This document shows positions 1 to 11,795 of a DNA stretch of 64,000 nucleotides, one piece after another. The translations under genes were made by a program, and so were the position numbers. The DNA comes from Pseudevernia furfuracea (Eukaryota; Ascomycota; Lecanoromycetes; Lecanorales; Parmeliaceae): contig JAIUPT010000038.1 of NCBI GenBank assembly GCA_022315425.1, forward strand, positions 682,001-746,000, read 5' to 3'. Under the pieces are notes generated by a model that did not search any database, was not told where the DNA came from, and saw only the letters and a program-made list of their open reading frames with translations. Position 1 is the first letter of the stretch. Each line of letters starts with the position of its first letter.

Positions 1-1423
1 AATGGTTGTTGGAAAAGATAACTTACTAGGCGGTGGAGCGGCGCCTCCTGTGGTTGGTAGACCCATGAAGATCTTGAAGCTATCGTAGATGCCCCATTCT
101 GATCACTTCGTTAGCATTGTTAGGAACACGGGATCTGAGGATAGACTTACGCAAAGATGTCAATGTGCCTATCATGAAGATTCTTATAACGAGACCGTTC
201 CAGAGACCACCAAATCCGATGTCCTTGTAGATGCGGCCCATCGCAGCTCCAAATGCCTCTCCAGATTGGCGGTTGGCGTTGAGCTTGCTGACCATGACAT
301 CTGCTGGATGAGACACAATGGCACAGAGAATACCAGCTGAGAAGTGTCAGCCATCAGTGAATAGAAAACATCCCGAGTTTCAGGGTACCAGCATAGCCTC
401 CAGCGAAAGAGACAGCGGTCTGTGTCCCTCTGCCGTAGTCTGACTTCTTGCCGGGCATATAGCCATATATCATCTCAACGATGGTCTCGAAAGAGGCGAA
501 TTTCATCATGGTGTACGGGATTTGTCGGCCCCATAGAGGATATAAACCCTTGTAAAGCCTGTCCGGCTCAATTAGCACAAAATTGAGATTCAAGTCAAGG
601 CTCATGCTCACCCTCCAGTGCCTTCCTTAGCGGTAATTGTAGAGATTCCGCTGAAAGCCCCAGAGGCAAATGGAGGAATGGTGGTCTGCATTCGCACCTT
701 CACAGCCTCAAATGGACAAAGCGCTACATCAGCAATGAATTCGGCCGAAGCACTGGCGGCGAGGTACAGCGAGGTCTTGTACTTGTAGGCGTTTTGTTCG
801 CCAGCAAGATCAGAGTAAAACTTCTTGAAGAACTCGTATCCACCGTATTTGAATGCACCTTGCGCCTGGCCTCGATGAGTACAGCCATTCTTGCACCTCT
901 TTTGGAAAGCATACCGAATAGCCAAAGAACGTTGGGCTCCACCCAGTGAAGATACCACGAATACCCTCTGCTCGACCAATCTTGCCCCAAGCCTCAAAGT
1001 TGCCCTTGTACATTTTCGAGTCGACCTGACGCCGACATTTGACCAGATCGAGTGGGGTCACAGCAGTATGGGTCAAACCCTGCCTTACTCGTGAGCTACC
1101 AACCCTGATGCTGGCCTTTCGACTATACCCACACAGGCAATGAGACCACCGAAAGTGCAAGCAGCGTAATACTTCGCTGAGTAGAGCTCTATCTGCCCTG
1201 TTTTTGCTTGTGCTGCTGCGCTAGCTTTTTTGATCTCCCTTTGGGCTTCTTCGCTCAGGGCATTAGCCTTGCTTTTAGCATCTTCTGTGACGCTCCATAT
1301 TGAGAACTCGGGCCTCGCAGTTTTGGTCTGCAAAGGCTTTGGGGTCGACTCCTGCGATCTAGCAGCCGTCAATGGGTGTCTGCAGGAAAACACCTCATTA
1401 ATAGCGCTCGTGGGGAAAGGCAT
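1..1423 (-). CDS. MIR1: Mitochondrial phosphate carrier (PiC, MIR1-type), 3' end outside window
   Basis: Inner-membrane carrier that imports phosphate into the matrix for ATP synthesis. Six exons in view: 1423-1133, 1079-915, 865-612, 558-389, 336-151, 98-27, all GT-AG and frame-consistent. The three carrier repeats each show their signature: PLDLVKCR, PFEAVKVR and PADVMVSK. GRQIPYTMMKF and GLPTTGG near the end are typical of the phosphate carrier subfamily rather than other carriers. The N-terminus before the first repeat (about 80 residues, basic, Ser/Ala rich) looks like a presequence. I chose the ATG at 1423 (MPFPTSAINEVF, A at -3) over one 33 bp upstream because it matches the usual fungal start. 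The last visible exon ends in GTAAGT at 26-21, so a final short exon lies beyond the window edge. Family call is secure; only the extreme C-terminus is missing. Confidence 0.93.
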
Positions 1424-1743
1424 GATAAACCTGCTACTTTCAGCGTTGCAGCCCATCGATGTTGGTTGGAATTCTTAACTTACAGTTTCGCAGAAACGCA
1501 GCTTCACAGCAGTCTCCCAATGTGCCAAAGGCAAAGCAAAGGTTTGAGGCTTTTAGAAGAAAGGAAGGTGGGGATAGCTTGGCCTTCAGCGCTAAAGCTT
1601 GACGTAGGATCACAATCACTCTCAGGGATCATCCAACGGTGCCGAGAGGTGTTTGATCCTCAACGTCGAAAGTCCCTTGCTTCAAAATCTAGAACATGCC
1701 TCGGTGACCACGGAGACGTAGCTGAGTTGCAGCTTTATTGAGA
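1424..1743. promoter_or_regulatory. Divergent intergenic region, phosphate carrier / CBS protein
   Basis: 320 bp between two divergent starts, so it should carry both promoters. I see no clear TATA box or repeated operator; stretches of open frame on the plus strand here do not resemble a protein. Confidence 0.45.
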
Positions 1744-2305
1744 ATGGCCTCCATCGTCCAGACAAACGATCTTGCGCCATCTACAACGACTTCTCCATGG
1801 GCCCATAAGTATCGTGGGGTATGTCTACCTTGGCCCTAGGATCGCAGAGATCACTGCAGCTATAGAGTTGATATGTAGCCAGGCTACAGTAGAAGACCTC
1901 GATCCACCTCCCGCACTCTCCTCGAAACCAACAGACTCCATCTCCACCGCTCTCATGAATGCATACGAACGCGACTATACCCACCTAACCGTCGTCTCAG
2001 AAGACACCCGTGCTCTGTTAGGCTACCTTAACATCCCTCGTCTGAAAGAACTGTTGAAGGGTGGCACAGTCAAAGACTCTGACTACGTCGAAAAAGCCAT
2101 GCAGAAGTTCAGACGGAGAGGCAATGTCTACAAGGTCATCACAATGGACACACCGCTGGAGGAGCTAGAAGCGTTCTTTAACGGAGGAGTCAATGGGAAT
2201 GAGCCACAAGACTTTGCGGTGGTGACGGATGTGAGTAGAAGATTTGTGCTTGGTGTGGCAACGAAAGGTGATTTGGAGGAGTTTGTGAAGAGGAGACCTG
2301 CATGA
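1744..2305 (+). CDS. Small CBS-domain protein (165 aa)
   Basis: Two exons, 1744-1818 and 1883-2305, joined across an intron with GTATGT donor and AG acceptor; this removes an otherwise unconvincing upstream frame. The product begins MASIVQTNDLAPSTTTSPW and continues into ATVEDLDPPPALS. The central part has the layout of a CBS pair: a motif around residues 45-75 (ISTALMNAYERDYTHLTVV, then GYLNIPRLKELL) and a second around 120-160 ending in a FVLGVATKGDLEEFV element. CBS pairs usually bind adenosine nucleotides and regulate a partner, but here no catalytic domain is attached. This size and layout recur in filamentous fungi as uncharacterised CBS proteins. The precise ligand or partner cannot be told from the sequence. 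Confidence 0.82.
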
Positions 2306-2784
2306 CCAGCGAGGGGTGCGCTAGGTTAAGCTGTGCATGTTTCACGAACTCATGAAAGGCTCAAAGAGCCTTACGCAGATGGAGGTATTGGAAACCATGG
2401 TACGGCGTGGCAGAACGGTCTCTTGTCTGAGGCTTTTGGTAGGTATACCAATTCATTATGCAACTTGCGTAAACCAGATATTGCCCAAATCATGAGTTTG
2501 TTGCCCCAAAGTTGTTCACATTGTTGGCTGCTCGCCTTGATTCTGGGTTCCTGAAGTTATCAGCAATCAAAAGGGAAGCTAGTCGACACTTTCCTGCTTT
2601 CACCTCACCTAGAATCCTCAAATTTCCAGCATTTTCCAAAATCTTTCCCCATCTTTGGGCAATATCCATGGGCTTGCTCCCCAACTTCTCGTCATCTACA
2701 GCCTACTCCATCCCCATCACCTCTACCATATCTAGCGGGTTCGCCAGTTCAAAGTCCAAACATTCACCAGCTGTGTCCCAAACC
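2306..2784. other. Intergenic region before the BAH-PHD gene
   Basis: 479 bp between same-strand genes. The frame of the next gene is open back to an ATG at 2512, so part of this stretch could be 5' coding sequence, but its composition there is more like leader sequence. Nothing else recognised. Confidence 0.4.
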
Positions 2785-4011
2785 ATGTCTTCTGACTCCG
2801 ACATGGACTCAGACCCCTCCACTCCTCCAAAACCCGATGTTCTACCCTGCATGTTCACGGTCGAACAATTTCTGCATGTGGCCCCGTCCCAAGAGATCTA
2901 TAGCGAACCTTCCAACGTCTACATCGTGCGTCCCACTGCAATCTGGGACAGCCTAGAGCGCTTCAAACAGGTCGTCAGTACGTACCAGCCTCTGCCTTCC
3001 CCTCCCTCTCGTACCGCTAATGTCCACTTAGTTGAGAACGAACACTACCGCTTGCACGACATCGTCACTGTCACCCGCCACGATCTCCCCAAATCCCCCC
3101 TCTGGACCGCCCACATCCTCGAGATCCGCGGCCACAGTACGTATCCTCAGAGTCCATTTTCCCTCTTCAGGACCAAATCTTGAGTCTTGAGACATTTCTT
3201 GAGGGCGTATACCCTGTAGACATGTTCCAAGGCCCAACGTTCGCCCTCAAACAGACAATACTGACCCCGAAACCAAAACCCAGAACCCTCCAACCAAGTC
3301 TTCCTCCGAGTCTTTTGGCTCTACCAACCCTCGCAGCTTCCCACCTCACTCCGCCACTCCTACCACGGCCGTCACGAACTCCTAGCCTCGAATTCCATGA
3401 CCGTCATCGACGCACCAGCCGTAGCCAACCGAACGCGCGTGTCACACTGGCGCGAGGAGCAAGAGCCGGTGCCAGCCGCGGGTCCCTTTTGGAGACAGAC
3501 GTACGATGTCCACACGCAGGTATTGAGCGTAAGTGCCGAGGACCCCCCTTCCCCCCCCTCCCCCCAAAGCAGATCCAAACCTTCCATCATTCAAAAGGAA
3601 AAAAAGGGAGAAAAAAAAAAGCTGATGCGCCAAAAAAAGCCACTGCACATCCCCTGCCCGCCCCCCTGCATCCTCCACCAGAACCCAGACGAAGAAATGG
3701 TCGGCTGCCTCTCGCCCGGCTGCAACGCGCGCATGCACAAGTCGTGCGTCCTCCTGCTCCATGCCACCCTCTCCCAGCGGCAGGCGGAAGCCGAAGCCGA
3801 AGCGGAAGCCGAGGCAGACCCGACCAAGAAGGGCAAGAAGCAAGCGACGAAAGTGAAGGAGCCCCCAACTTTGCAAGCGGAACGGATCAACGAACCCTCT
3901 GGAGACTATGATGCTCTAATTACCGAAGAGGCGGTCGAGCAAGACGGGCGTTTTTGGGGGGGGAATCTGCAGTGTTTGGGTTGTGGGGGCATGATGAGGT
4001 GGAGTGGTTGA
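2785..4011 (+). CDS. BAH domain and PHD-like zinc finger protein (310 aa)
   Basis: Probable nuclear chromatin reader. Four exons: 2785-2977, 3032-3136, 3284-3528, 3622-4011; every junction keeps frame. The BAH domain spans roughly residues 45-165: NEHYRLHDIVTV, then WTAHILEIRG, then VFLRVFWLY, then YHGRHELLASNSMTVIDA and FWRQTYD, the last being typical of the fungal BAH group. The C-terminal exon has a Cys/His cluster (HIPCPPPC, GCLSPGCNARMHKSC, then CLGCGGM) that reads as a PHD-type finger. Between them is an acidic/Lys patch of repeated EA dipeptides. The start is uncertain: ATG 2785 has A at -3, but the frame is open to 2512. BAH-PHD proteins in fungi are linked to H3K27me3 or acetylated histone reading; which applies here is inference. 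The final intron has a long A-tract before its acceptor. Confidence 0.82.
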
Positions 4012-4418
4012 GAGTCTTGGGGTTGAAGACTCGTTCAGTGGTAGGTACTTCTCAAAGGTTCATGGATTCGAGTTGGGCTGAGGGAGGAGCTTGGGCTGCT
4101 GCTGAATGAGGAAGGGTCGGGTGCTTTCGGTCTCTCCTCTCGCCGAGTGGCTTAGTAAAAGCTCAAGCTGAGCAAAGATCTAGCTAAAACATACAGCTTC
4201 CTCACCAAACGAATGGCGGTTTCATCGGCCAGATACCACTAGGATTGACAACCGTTTGTAAATATGTAGTACAACGCTACCATACAACCCATCGCTCAGC
4301 CATGCTAGTAAGACACACCCTCTACAGGTGGCACGACCCAGAATGACAGAAACGATACAACGCTCAAACCGCTCAAATGCCAACATACTTATACAAGCTT
4401 TTTAAGCCAACCCATCCC
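4012..4418. other. Convergent 3' intergenic region
   Basis: 407 bp between the convergent ends of the BAH-PHD and SDR-like genes. It should hold both 3' UTRs and poly(A) sites; no coding or structured element recognised. Confidence 0.4.
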
Positions 4419-5701
4419 TTAAGGCCACCACCTGACCCTCTCATAACTCGCTATAATCTCCCTCAACCTCTCCTCCGTCAACCCTTCCCTCTCAATTCTC
4501 CACCCCAGTACCTCTTTCGCCTTTTCGGCGTTCAAACATAGGTTGCTATCTTTCAACAACTCCTTCTCCATAAACGGACTCAGCGGACTCCCTTGGCCGT
4601 GATCAACGCCTGCCTTTTTCATCATCTCGGCCCATGGCTGTAGGATCTCGTCATTGACATCATCAACAACGCTGTCGAGGTTCATTTTGGCAAAGGAAGA
4701 TATAAAAGAACCTTGAAAGCCGGTCCTGATGTTGAAGATGTTGGAGACGATGGTCGCGAGCGTTTCCTGCTTGGTGTCCCCATTGTCCGCAATGTTGAAG
4801 GCGCGATCCGCCATGCTGCTCTTCTCCGTCGTTGGAGGATTTCGCGAGCACCAATCCGCAGCGTTCCAGGCCGCAGAACAGACATCGAGGACGTGCACGG
4901 TGTTTATTCGCAATTCCTTTGACCACAACCACTTTAGCTCCTTGTTGAGCTCCTGGTACACCCGTGCTAGACATAGCCCGCGAGCAAGGAAACCAACGTC
5001 GTATTCACCGTAGACGTGGGCTAGGCGTAGACAGACGTACTTCAAGCCTTGCTCCCTGGCAAGCTTCTCCAATACCTCCTCGGCTAGAAGTTTTGCTCTG
5101 GATATCTTGAGCCAAGGTTTCAGTTGTGCGGTCTCTGTGCAGCCACCGGACGATATTGTGGAGGAGTTCGGTGACTTGTAGACCATGCCAGTACTGAACT
5201 CGATAAAGCTCGGAGAAGGTCTTATCTTCGCGATGTGTGTAGCGAGGTTCGTAGTAAGAGCTGTAGAGCGCAAGGCATAGATCGAGGGCTCTTGGGAATA
5301 GCGTGTCTCCCCTCCGCAATTGAAGACGTAGGAGAAGTGGCGACCTGAGGCAAGCGTGAACATTCGGTCGAGGGAACTTTCTTTGCTGGCATCGGCCTGC
5401 ATGAATTTGTCTGCCGAACATGCTTCTGCGAACTCTGGGGGCAGGCGGGCTAGTTGGGGCAGGACTTTGTCGACAAGGCGGACCTCGGAAGCAAGGCTGT
5501 TGCGGTGGATGTAGAGGGCTAAGAAGCGGCCGATGTAGCCTGCCATTTGGTGGAGATTAGCAAAAGCTGGACCTCATTATGGAGCCTTGGGGGAAGAAGA
5601 GAAATACCTAGGCCTCCTATGATCAAGACCGCGGGCTTGTCATCGCTCGGCCCAGCTATGGTGGAGCCTGAAAGGGTGCTGGCTGCATGCAAGTCTGCCA
5701 T
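4419..5701 (-). CDS. Extended SDR-like NAD(P)-binding protein, catalytic Tyr not conserved (404 aa)
   Basis: Two exons, 5701-5608 and 5539-4419. The splice restores a Rossmann loop GGLGYIG at residues 29-35 that neither exon carries alone. The rest fits extended SDRs of the epimerase/dehydratase type: NCGGETRYSQEP in the place of the usual NAG/AGxT region, FIEFSTGMVY, then LKISRAKLLAEE and LRLAHVYGEYD. In active SDRs the motif is YxxxK; here Lys181 is present but the position four residues earlier is Ile177. The serine/threonine of the triad is probably kept in STGMVY. So it may be a non-catalytic cofactor-binding protein or use another residue. No pathway partner lies next to it. Length is slightly above the family norm. 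Confidence 0.78.
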
Positions 5702-6262
5702 TCTTGGTCGTAGATTCTTGACCAGCAGGACTGAAGGATGCCTGCAGACGCAAGCTATTGAAATGTAGCCGAAGAGCTCAAGCTCTTTTCGAGTATGTGA
5801 TATGAGATATGGCAACGTGTATGGTTCATGTACAGGAAGGAGCAGTATTTGCTTGAGGAATGTGTCCAGGAAAGAGGAAAAGAAAGCTACAGCTTTATAT
5901 GAAGCGCCCAGAAAAGGCAGGAGCTCTGAGCTGAGCTGATGCGACTGGAAAGGCAGGAGTTGGCAAAGATTGGGTATCAATAAATGTCAGAGAAGGCCCC
6001 CACGAAGCTGACAGTGCAGGGAGCAAATTAGACAGTGGCCTTGGGTGAGGGCGAGTGAATTATTGAACATGCAATTATCGTCGATGTAACATCGTCGAGC
6101 CCAACAAGTCTGCACCTAGAGAAAAAATTGGAGACGTGGATGTTGCAGTGTTGGGTTGGGGTCGTGTGACTGCCAACCAAAGCTGTCCACCAAGAGTGTT
6201 TCAGGTACTGCCAACGACCTGTAATGAATTTGAAGTGAGAAAGGAGATGAATAAAAATAAAG

Positions 6263-6295
<33 letters not shown>

Positions 6296-7048
6296 GTAAT
6301 AATAATAATACGAACAGATATCCTACCTAGGGAAGATGAAAAATGAGAAAATGAAAATGAAATGGGGGCTTTCGGGAAATGAAGGATGAAAGGTTTTTCA
6401 GTCGCAAAAGATGCGTCGAGGCAGAAACATATGGCATCATTGTGCATCAAGAGACCCGCCCCCACACCATGTACCGTCGCTGAACCATGGCTGTTCTTTT
6501 CGCTTTCTTGCCTCGTGGCATGATCCACACGGGTAGGATGAAACGAAACAAAACATGTCTGTTTGACGGAATCGTGGAATATACATAGGTACCTACCTAC
6601 CTTAGGTACGTACCTATTCTCAGGCATGCTGTAAGAAATACTTTATTGCGCCAAGGTGAGAGAGCTCCATACAGTTTATCAGCAGCAATCTCAATTTCTT
6701 TCTTTCTCTCTTTCTCTTCTATTGATTAACGCAATGCCTGCTCTACGTATGTACAGAAGATGACTAGGCAGTGAAAAGACAAACGTTTGTTTTGAATGAT
6801 GCATTTGCATGCAAAACTCCTGTTAGTCATTCCATGCATGCATGAACCACATGTTATGCAACCCTTGGCAATCTGCTTTTCCAAAGAAGCCTCCAGTCAT
6901 TGACCGCCATCACCCCATGCCGGCTCCCGAAAGGATATGACCCTCACGTAATCCAGGCAAGCCATGCCATGCCATGCAATCAATATTGCTGCCCTTGCAA
7001 TCCTCAAACTCCGTCTCTTGAAACCGCTGCAACCCGCTAAGCTGCTTT
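5702..7048. other. Intergenic region with microsatellite
   Basis: 1.35 kb containing the 5' region of the SDR-like gene and the 3' region of TOP1. It holds an AAT microsatellite and a short run of overlapping GGTACCTACC/GGTACGTACC words near 6589-6616. Open frames here are repeat-driven and not convincing. Confidence 0.5.
6264..6310. repeat. (AAT)n microsatellite
   Basis: About 15 AAT units with one interrupting AGT. Length polymorphism is expected. Confidence 0.95.
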
Positions 7049-10000
7049 TCAGAATTCCCAATCTTCATCCACCGATTTGATTGCCCAATCAAATTTCTCT
7101 CGCAGTGTCTTGGAGAAGAACTTTTCAATGGGTACGTCAAATTTCTTGGAGAAAACCACGGTAAGACGGGGATCGATGTAATTCTGCCAGCACCTGTAAG
7201 CACTGCTCCAAACATGAAACTAAGGAAGCACTCACAATCTTAGAGGTGCCGAGGGCGACCTCTTTGTTGTTTTCCTTGTCCTTGGCCTGGAAGAGCATGT
7301 TGTTGATGCGTTGGTCAAGCTTTGCCAAATTACCCTCGCATTTCTCCACCGTGGGTCCCTTGCCTTCGGCCTCCACTTTGCCAGTCTTGTTTTCCTTCTT
7401 GAACTTCTTAGCCAGTTCGTCAGCAACTTCAAGTCGTTCTTCAAGTTCTTTGTGCTTCATTTCCTTCCCGCCGTCAGCTCTCAGCTTCTCGTTCTCCTTG
7501 TTGAACTTCTTCTCAATCTTTTGGCGCTCTTCCTCAACAAGGAAGTTTTGGTGTTCATGTATCCAGATCTCCTCCAATTCCTCGTCAAGCTGGAAGTACT
7601 CATCTCCCTCTTCCTTTTCCTTCTTTTTCTTGATTTTGGTATCGATGTTAAGCATCATCTGCTTTATACGCCACTTCTGATACTTGAGGCCTTTGATACG
7701 GTCGCCAAGCTTCTCCATCTGCGACTCATGTCCTGCGGCAACAGTACGCTTGTGATTGCAAAGGATAGCTACCTTGCGATTTGCCTCATTGTAATCGACA
7801 ATCTTTTCTGCAATGCTACCAGTCGACTTCATGTTTTGAAGCAACTTTGACATGGTGAAGGACGCATTATAAGTACGGAACACTTTGGCGGTCAATCCGG
7901 GCATGTAATTGGAGAGATGCTTGTTAAGTGCACTGGTCTGTAATTATTAGCACAGAACCAAGCAAATAATTGGGTGTTACGGACCGTGAGGCGATCAAAT
8001 ATTTCGTCACCGTCCGACTTGGGAGACTTCTTGAACAGTTTTAGATTCTTGAAAACTTGGTCGTCGACTTCTACCTCGTCGTAGAAGCGAATGCTATCTT
8101 TACCGAGAAAGTCGAAAATGACCTTGTTCGGAGGCTTGAGAGTAACATGTTCGAATTTCAGCGAACAGCAACCGACCGTATCTGCCTCGTCCTCGCCTTT
8201 CTCATTGCCAGCACGTAGTGCGAATTGATCGATAAGATACACTGCTGTTGCTCGTTGGCGATTCGCCATGACTTTGTCCTTTAATTCGGCATTGTAGTCT
8301 TTGCGTATATGATCAATGTATTTCTAAAGAGTCAGCTCCACGCTTAGGCGCATCATCGATCAACCACGTACCTTAAGCTCTCGTGCCTTCTCGAATTTCT
8401 TGAAGTCGCTTTGACCCTTGACATCAGAATTGGCAGCAAGCATGACATACTTGTAGGCAGCGTTGATGTTCTCTTGCCACATCGCTAGCCAGGTGCCTTC
8501 TTGATCGTGCTTGATCTCTTTCCAACGGTGGCCTTCCGGTGGCTCCGGCACTTTGGCTTCTTTGCCGATATTGATGGTGATTTGCTCGGGGTCCACCCTC
8601 TTCTTGACTCTACCTGTCTTTGGGTGGTCGCCGCGACCCCGAAAGAGACCGGGAGGCTCCACACGGAAGTTCCCAACTTTTTGCTTGCGGTTGTCCCACA
8701 TACAGTACATGTAAGGTGCTTCGGCAGCATCTTTATCCGCCTTGAGCTGTTTCTTGTCGGCAGCTGGAAGGGCTTTCTTCTCTGTGCGCTGTGCGTCGTA
8801 GTATTTGAAGATAGGTTGAAAATCGCACTTGCTGAACTCCTTGATGTTTACTTTGTTGCCATTTCTGTCGGTAGCTCCGCCAGTTTCCTTGAGCATCTTC
8901 GAAAAATCGTCGAAGAAGTTCTTCTGAAAGGTCGGATTCTCGACGTTGTGAGTGGAATTCAGCATGGCTCCAAAAAACCCAGCGATTTCTTCAGCATCAG
9001 GTGCCATCCTCACTGGGTTCCCATCGTACAGCATCTGAACTTTTTTGGGCAAGGGCTGGTATTCCGGGGGGAAGACTACGCCAGCGTGCTCTAACGTAGT
9101 CCATTTTTTTGTGCCATCGCCTTTGGTAGGGTCCTCCCACCAACGGTATTCTTCCTCTTCGGCCTCGGCTTCTTCATCTTCCTTCGTCTCCTCCTTCAAA
9201 GCTTTGCCCTTCTTTTTGGGGGTCGCTTCAGCCTTCACATCGGTCTTCTTTTTAGCCGGCGCCTTCTTGGCATGAGGCCCATCATCATCTGACGCCTCTT
9301 TCTTGACACCATTGGTTTGGCTTTTGCGTTTCTTTGATGGAGCTGTGCCATTTGTTTGTTTCTTCGGGTGTTCTTTCTCGTCCTTTCGTATTGCCTTTGC
9401 CTCTTTCGCAGCACTTTTCTGGATATCGGCTTTCTCTTTGGCAAGTTTTTCGCCTAAAGGTGTATCTGAATCTTCAGATTCGCCGATGGCTGTCTCTGAC
9501 GCTTTGACGGGCTTTCGCACCAATTTTGACGACTTATTTGTGGACTTTTTGGACACAAGCGGGGCGTCATCAGAGTCTGATTCCATTTCCGCCTTATTTT
9601 TGCCTTTGGACACACGACGCCGCTTACTCTGTTACAAGTTAGCAACGTCAATTCCATGGTTCACATTCGTTCTCGCCAATGACGCACCAAGGGTTTTCCT
9701 TCTTCGTCATCTTCCTCACTTGCTTCCTTGTATGACTTCCCGTTGCCCATGCTGCTGCGGCCTTTCCGCTTTCCATTTGCATTGCCTTTGACCACCGGCT
9801 CATCAATGTCCATCTCATCGACAGGGCCATTTCGGATGGAAATGCCGGGTGCCCCGTGTGCGGCTGGGGGGTTTGCTTTGTCCATTGCCCTGTCGACACT
9901 CTCGGGAATGATGCCTTCAGATTTGGGAGGATGTCCTGATGTGAATGCTCTTAGTGAAAAGTGTCTTTTGAACGGTCAAGTGAGGTACAGAAGTGAGGCA

Positions 10001-10149
10001 ACCGAGCGTAGAGTAAGCGGCTTGCAGAACTAACGCCCGAGGCAAGTCCAAAGTCAAACGAATCTTAGTAGCAAGAGTAACATACCATTGGAGATGCCGT
10101 TCGCCTTGTTGGTTTTGGCCAGAGGCCTGTCATCGTCTGAGGAACTCAT
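7049..10149 (-). CDS. TOP1: DNA topoisomerase I, type IB (914 aa)
   Basis: Nuclear enzyme that nicks one DNA strand through a 3'-phosphotyrosine and relaxes supercoils. Six exons: 10149-10086, 9935-9688, 9628-8372, 8323-7985, 7937-7236, 7183-7049; the sum is 915 codons and all phases agree. Residues 1-240 are a charged Lys/Ser/Asp-rich tail with basic stretches likely to act as nuclear signals. The core begins near YRWWEDP and includes KWTTLEHAGVVFPPEYQPLP, the cap and the catalytic core ending at AGHESQMEKLGDRIKGL. A long charged linker helix follows. The last exon carries the active-site segment SKINYIDPRLTV; Tyr872 is its catalytic tyrosine. The intron lies one codon upstream of that Tyr. 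Transcribed divergently from ATP3. Very secure. Confidence 0.97.
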
Positions 10150-10610
10150 CGTAGTGAGATGAGGTAGGATGAAGGAAATGAGAAGTTGCCAACATTCAAG
10201 GCTGGGTGTCGGGTTTGAATACTCCCGCTGGATGCCAGCTAGCCGACGCGACTGTGAGGGAACAAAATGCTTGGAGGATTGGGCATGTACTGTAGGGCGT
10301 GTCGCCTGGAGTATAGTTGACTTTCCAAAGGAATGTAGTGAAGACGAAAGATGCAAAAAGTAAAGGGTCCAAAAGTGAATGAAAGGAAATGTAGGATCGA
10401 GGACTGAAGACGGCCTCGTTAAAATCGCCCGCAACGGAAAAGGTAGCTAGTCTAATTTCAGACTAGCTTCTTTTCCAGAACCTCAACTCCTTCTGGCACC
10501 GTGGCACTTGGTACTTCAGCATCAGTACCAGTCAATTGACCATCATTTTCTGAGCCTCGCCCGGGGGTCAATTGCCCGTCTCCAAGTTGTTTGAAGGTCT
10601 TTCTTTCACG
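10150..10610. promoter_or_regulatory. Divergent promoter region TOP1 / ATP3
   Basis: 461 bp between the two start codons, so both 5' UTRs and promoters must lie here. A short CT-rich stretch precedes the ATP3 ATG, as is common at fungal transcription starts. No defined binding site recognised. Confidence 0.5.
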
Positions 10611-11795
10611 ATGCTCTCGCGAGCAGTCCGGCCAGCTTTCAATGCTGCAGCCGCGGTGTCCGCCCGGTAAGCTCTTTGTCTAAGCAATCACCTTGCCAGC
10701 TTGTCCATGGCAATCTCTAGAAGGCTAGAGAGACACAACAAACATTTCTCCGTGAGATTCAGCTGATGTGTCAAAATACAGACCCATCGCCGCGAATGCC
10801 GCCGGCTATGCCACCCTTCGCGAAATCGAAGGCCGCCTCAAATCCATCCGCAACATCGAAAAAATCACCAAAACCATGAAAATTGTCGCCTCCACCAAAC
10901 TCAACCGAGCTCAACGCGCAATGGTGGAATCTCGAAGCTACGGAGAGACTTCCAACACTGTCTTCGAAAAAGCAGAGACTAAGCCTATCGAGTCCGAAGA
11001 TAAGAAAACCCTCATCATAGTATGCTCTTCGGACAAGGGTCTTTGCGGCGGTATCCACTCTGGCTTGTCGAGAGCGACAAGGAGGATGTTGGAGAAGAAG
11101 CCAAATTCAGATCTTGTGGTGTTGGGCGAGAAGTCGAAGGCGCAATTGGGCAGATCGAGCGGAAAGAAGATACAGCTGAGCTTTGCAGGCGTGGGGAAGG
11201 ACGTGCCGACCTTTGCGGATGCGCAGGCCATTGCAGATCGGATCTCGCTGCTGCCGACCGATTACGCTGATGTGCAAATCTTGTACAACAAGTTCGTCAA
11301 TGCGACTAGCTACGAGGCCACACCAATCGAAGCGTTCTCTGAGGAGGCTATCCGCGAATCACGTAATCTTCCTCCTTCCGTGTTTCATATAAGTACTTCT
11401 CTGACTAGGCTTTTAGCAAACTTCGCTGCTTTCGAGATTGATGACGAAGTGCTCGCCAATCTCCGTGAATACGCCCTTGCCAACTCCCTCTACTGGGTAA
11501 GCCGCCTTGCCTTCCTAGCCCATGCCCCTCCATTTTACTGACGGTCGATTAGGCTCTCGCAGAAGGCCACGCTTGCGAACAGTCTGCCCGACGCAATGCT
11601 ATGGACGTAAGTAACCCATGCTTCCCATTCACCCAAGATCCACAGCCATCTAATATCCACATTTCGCAGAACGCTTCCAAGAATGCAGGAGACATGATCA
11701 ACAAGTTCCAGATTCTTTACAATCGTACCCGCCAAGCTGTTATCACTGGAGAATTGGTCGAGATTATCACTGGTGCCTCCGCTTCGGAAGGTTAA
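10611..11795 (+). CDS. ATP3: Mitochondrial F1 ATP synthase gamma subunit (298 aa)
   Basis: Central rotor stalk of the F1Fo ATP synthase in the mitochondrial matrix. Five exons: 10611-10666, 10782-11362, 11417-11496, 11553-11606, 11670-11795, total 299 codons. The first exon encodes an Arg/Ala-rich presequence (MLSRAVRPAFNAAAAVSAR) typical of import. The mature protein starts with the conserved coiled helix ATLREIEGRLKSIRNIEKIT and KTMKIVASTKL, then SSDKGLCGG. The C-terminal helix contains ARRNAMDNASKNAGDMI and RQAVITGELVEI, the strongest family signature. Introns are 51-115 bp, the longest directly after the presequence. With TOP1 it forms a divergent pair. Confidence 0.97.

Noticed and set aside
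6258..6330. Asn-rich frame through the AAT repeat
   Set aside because: Produced by the microsatellite; no other coding signal.
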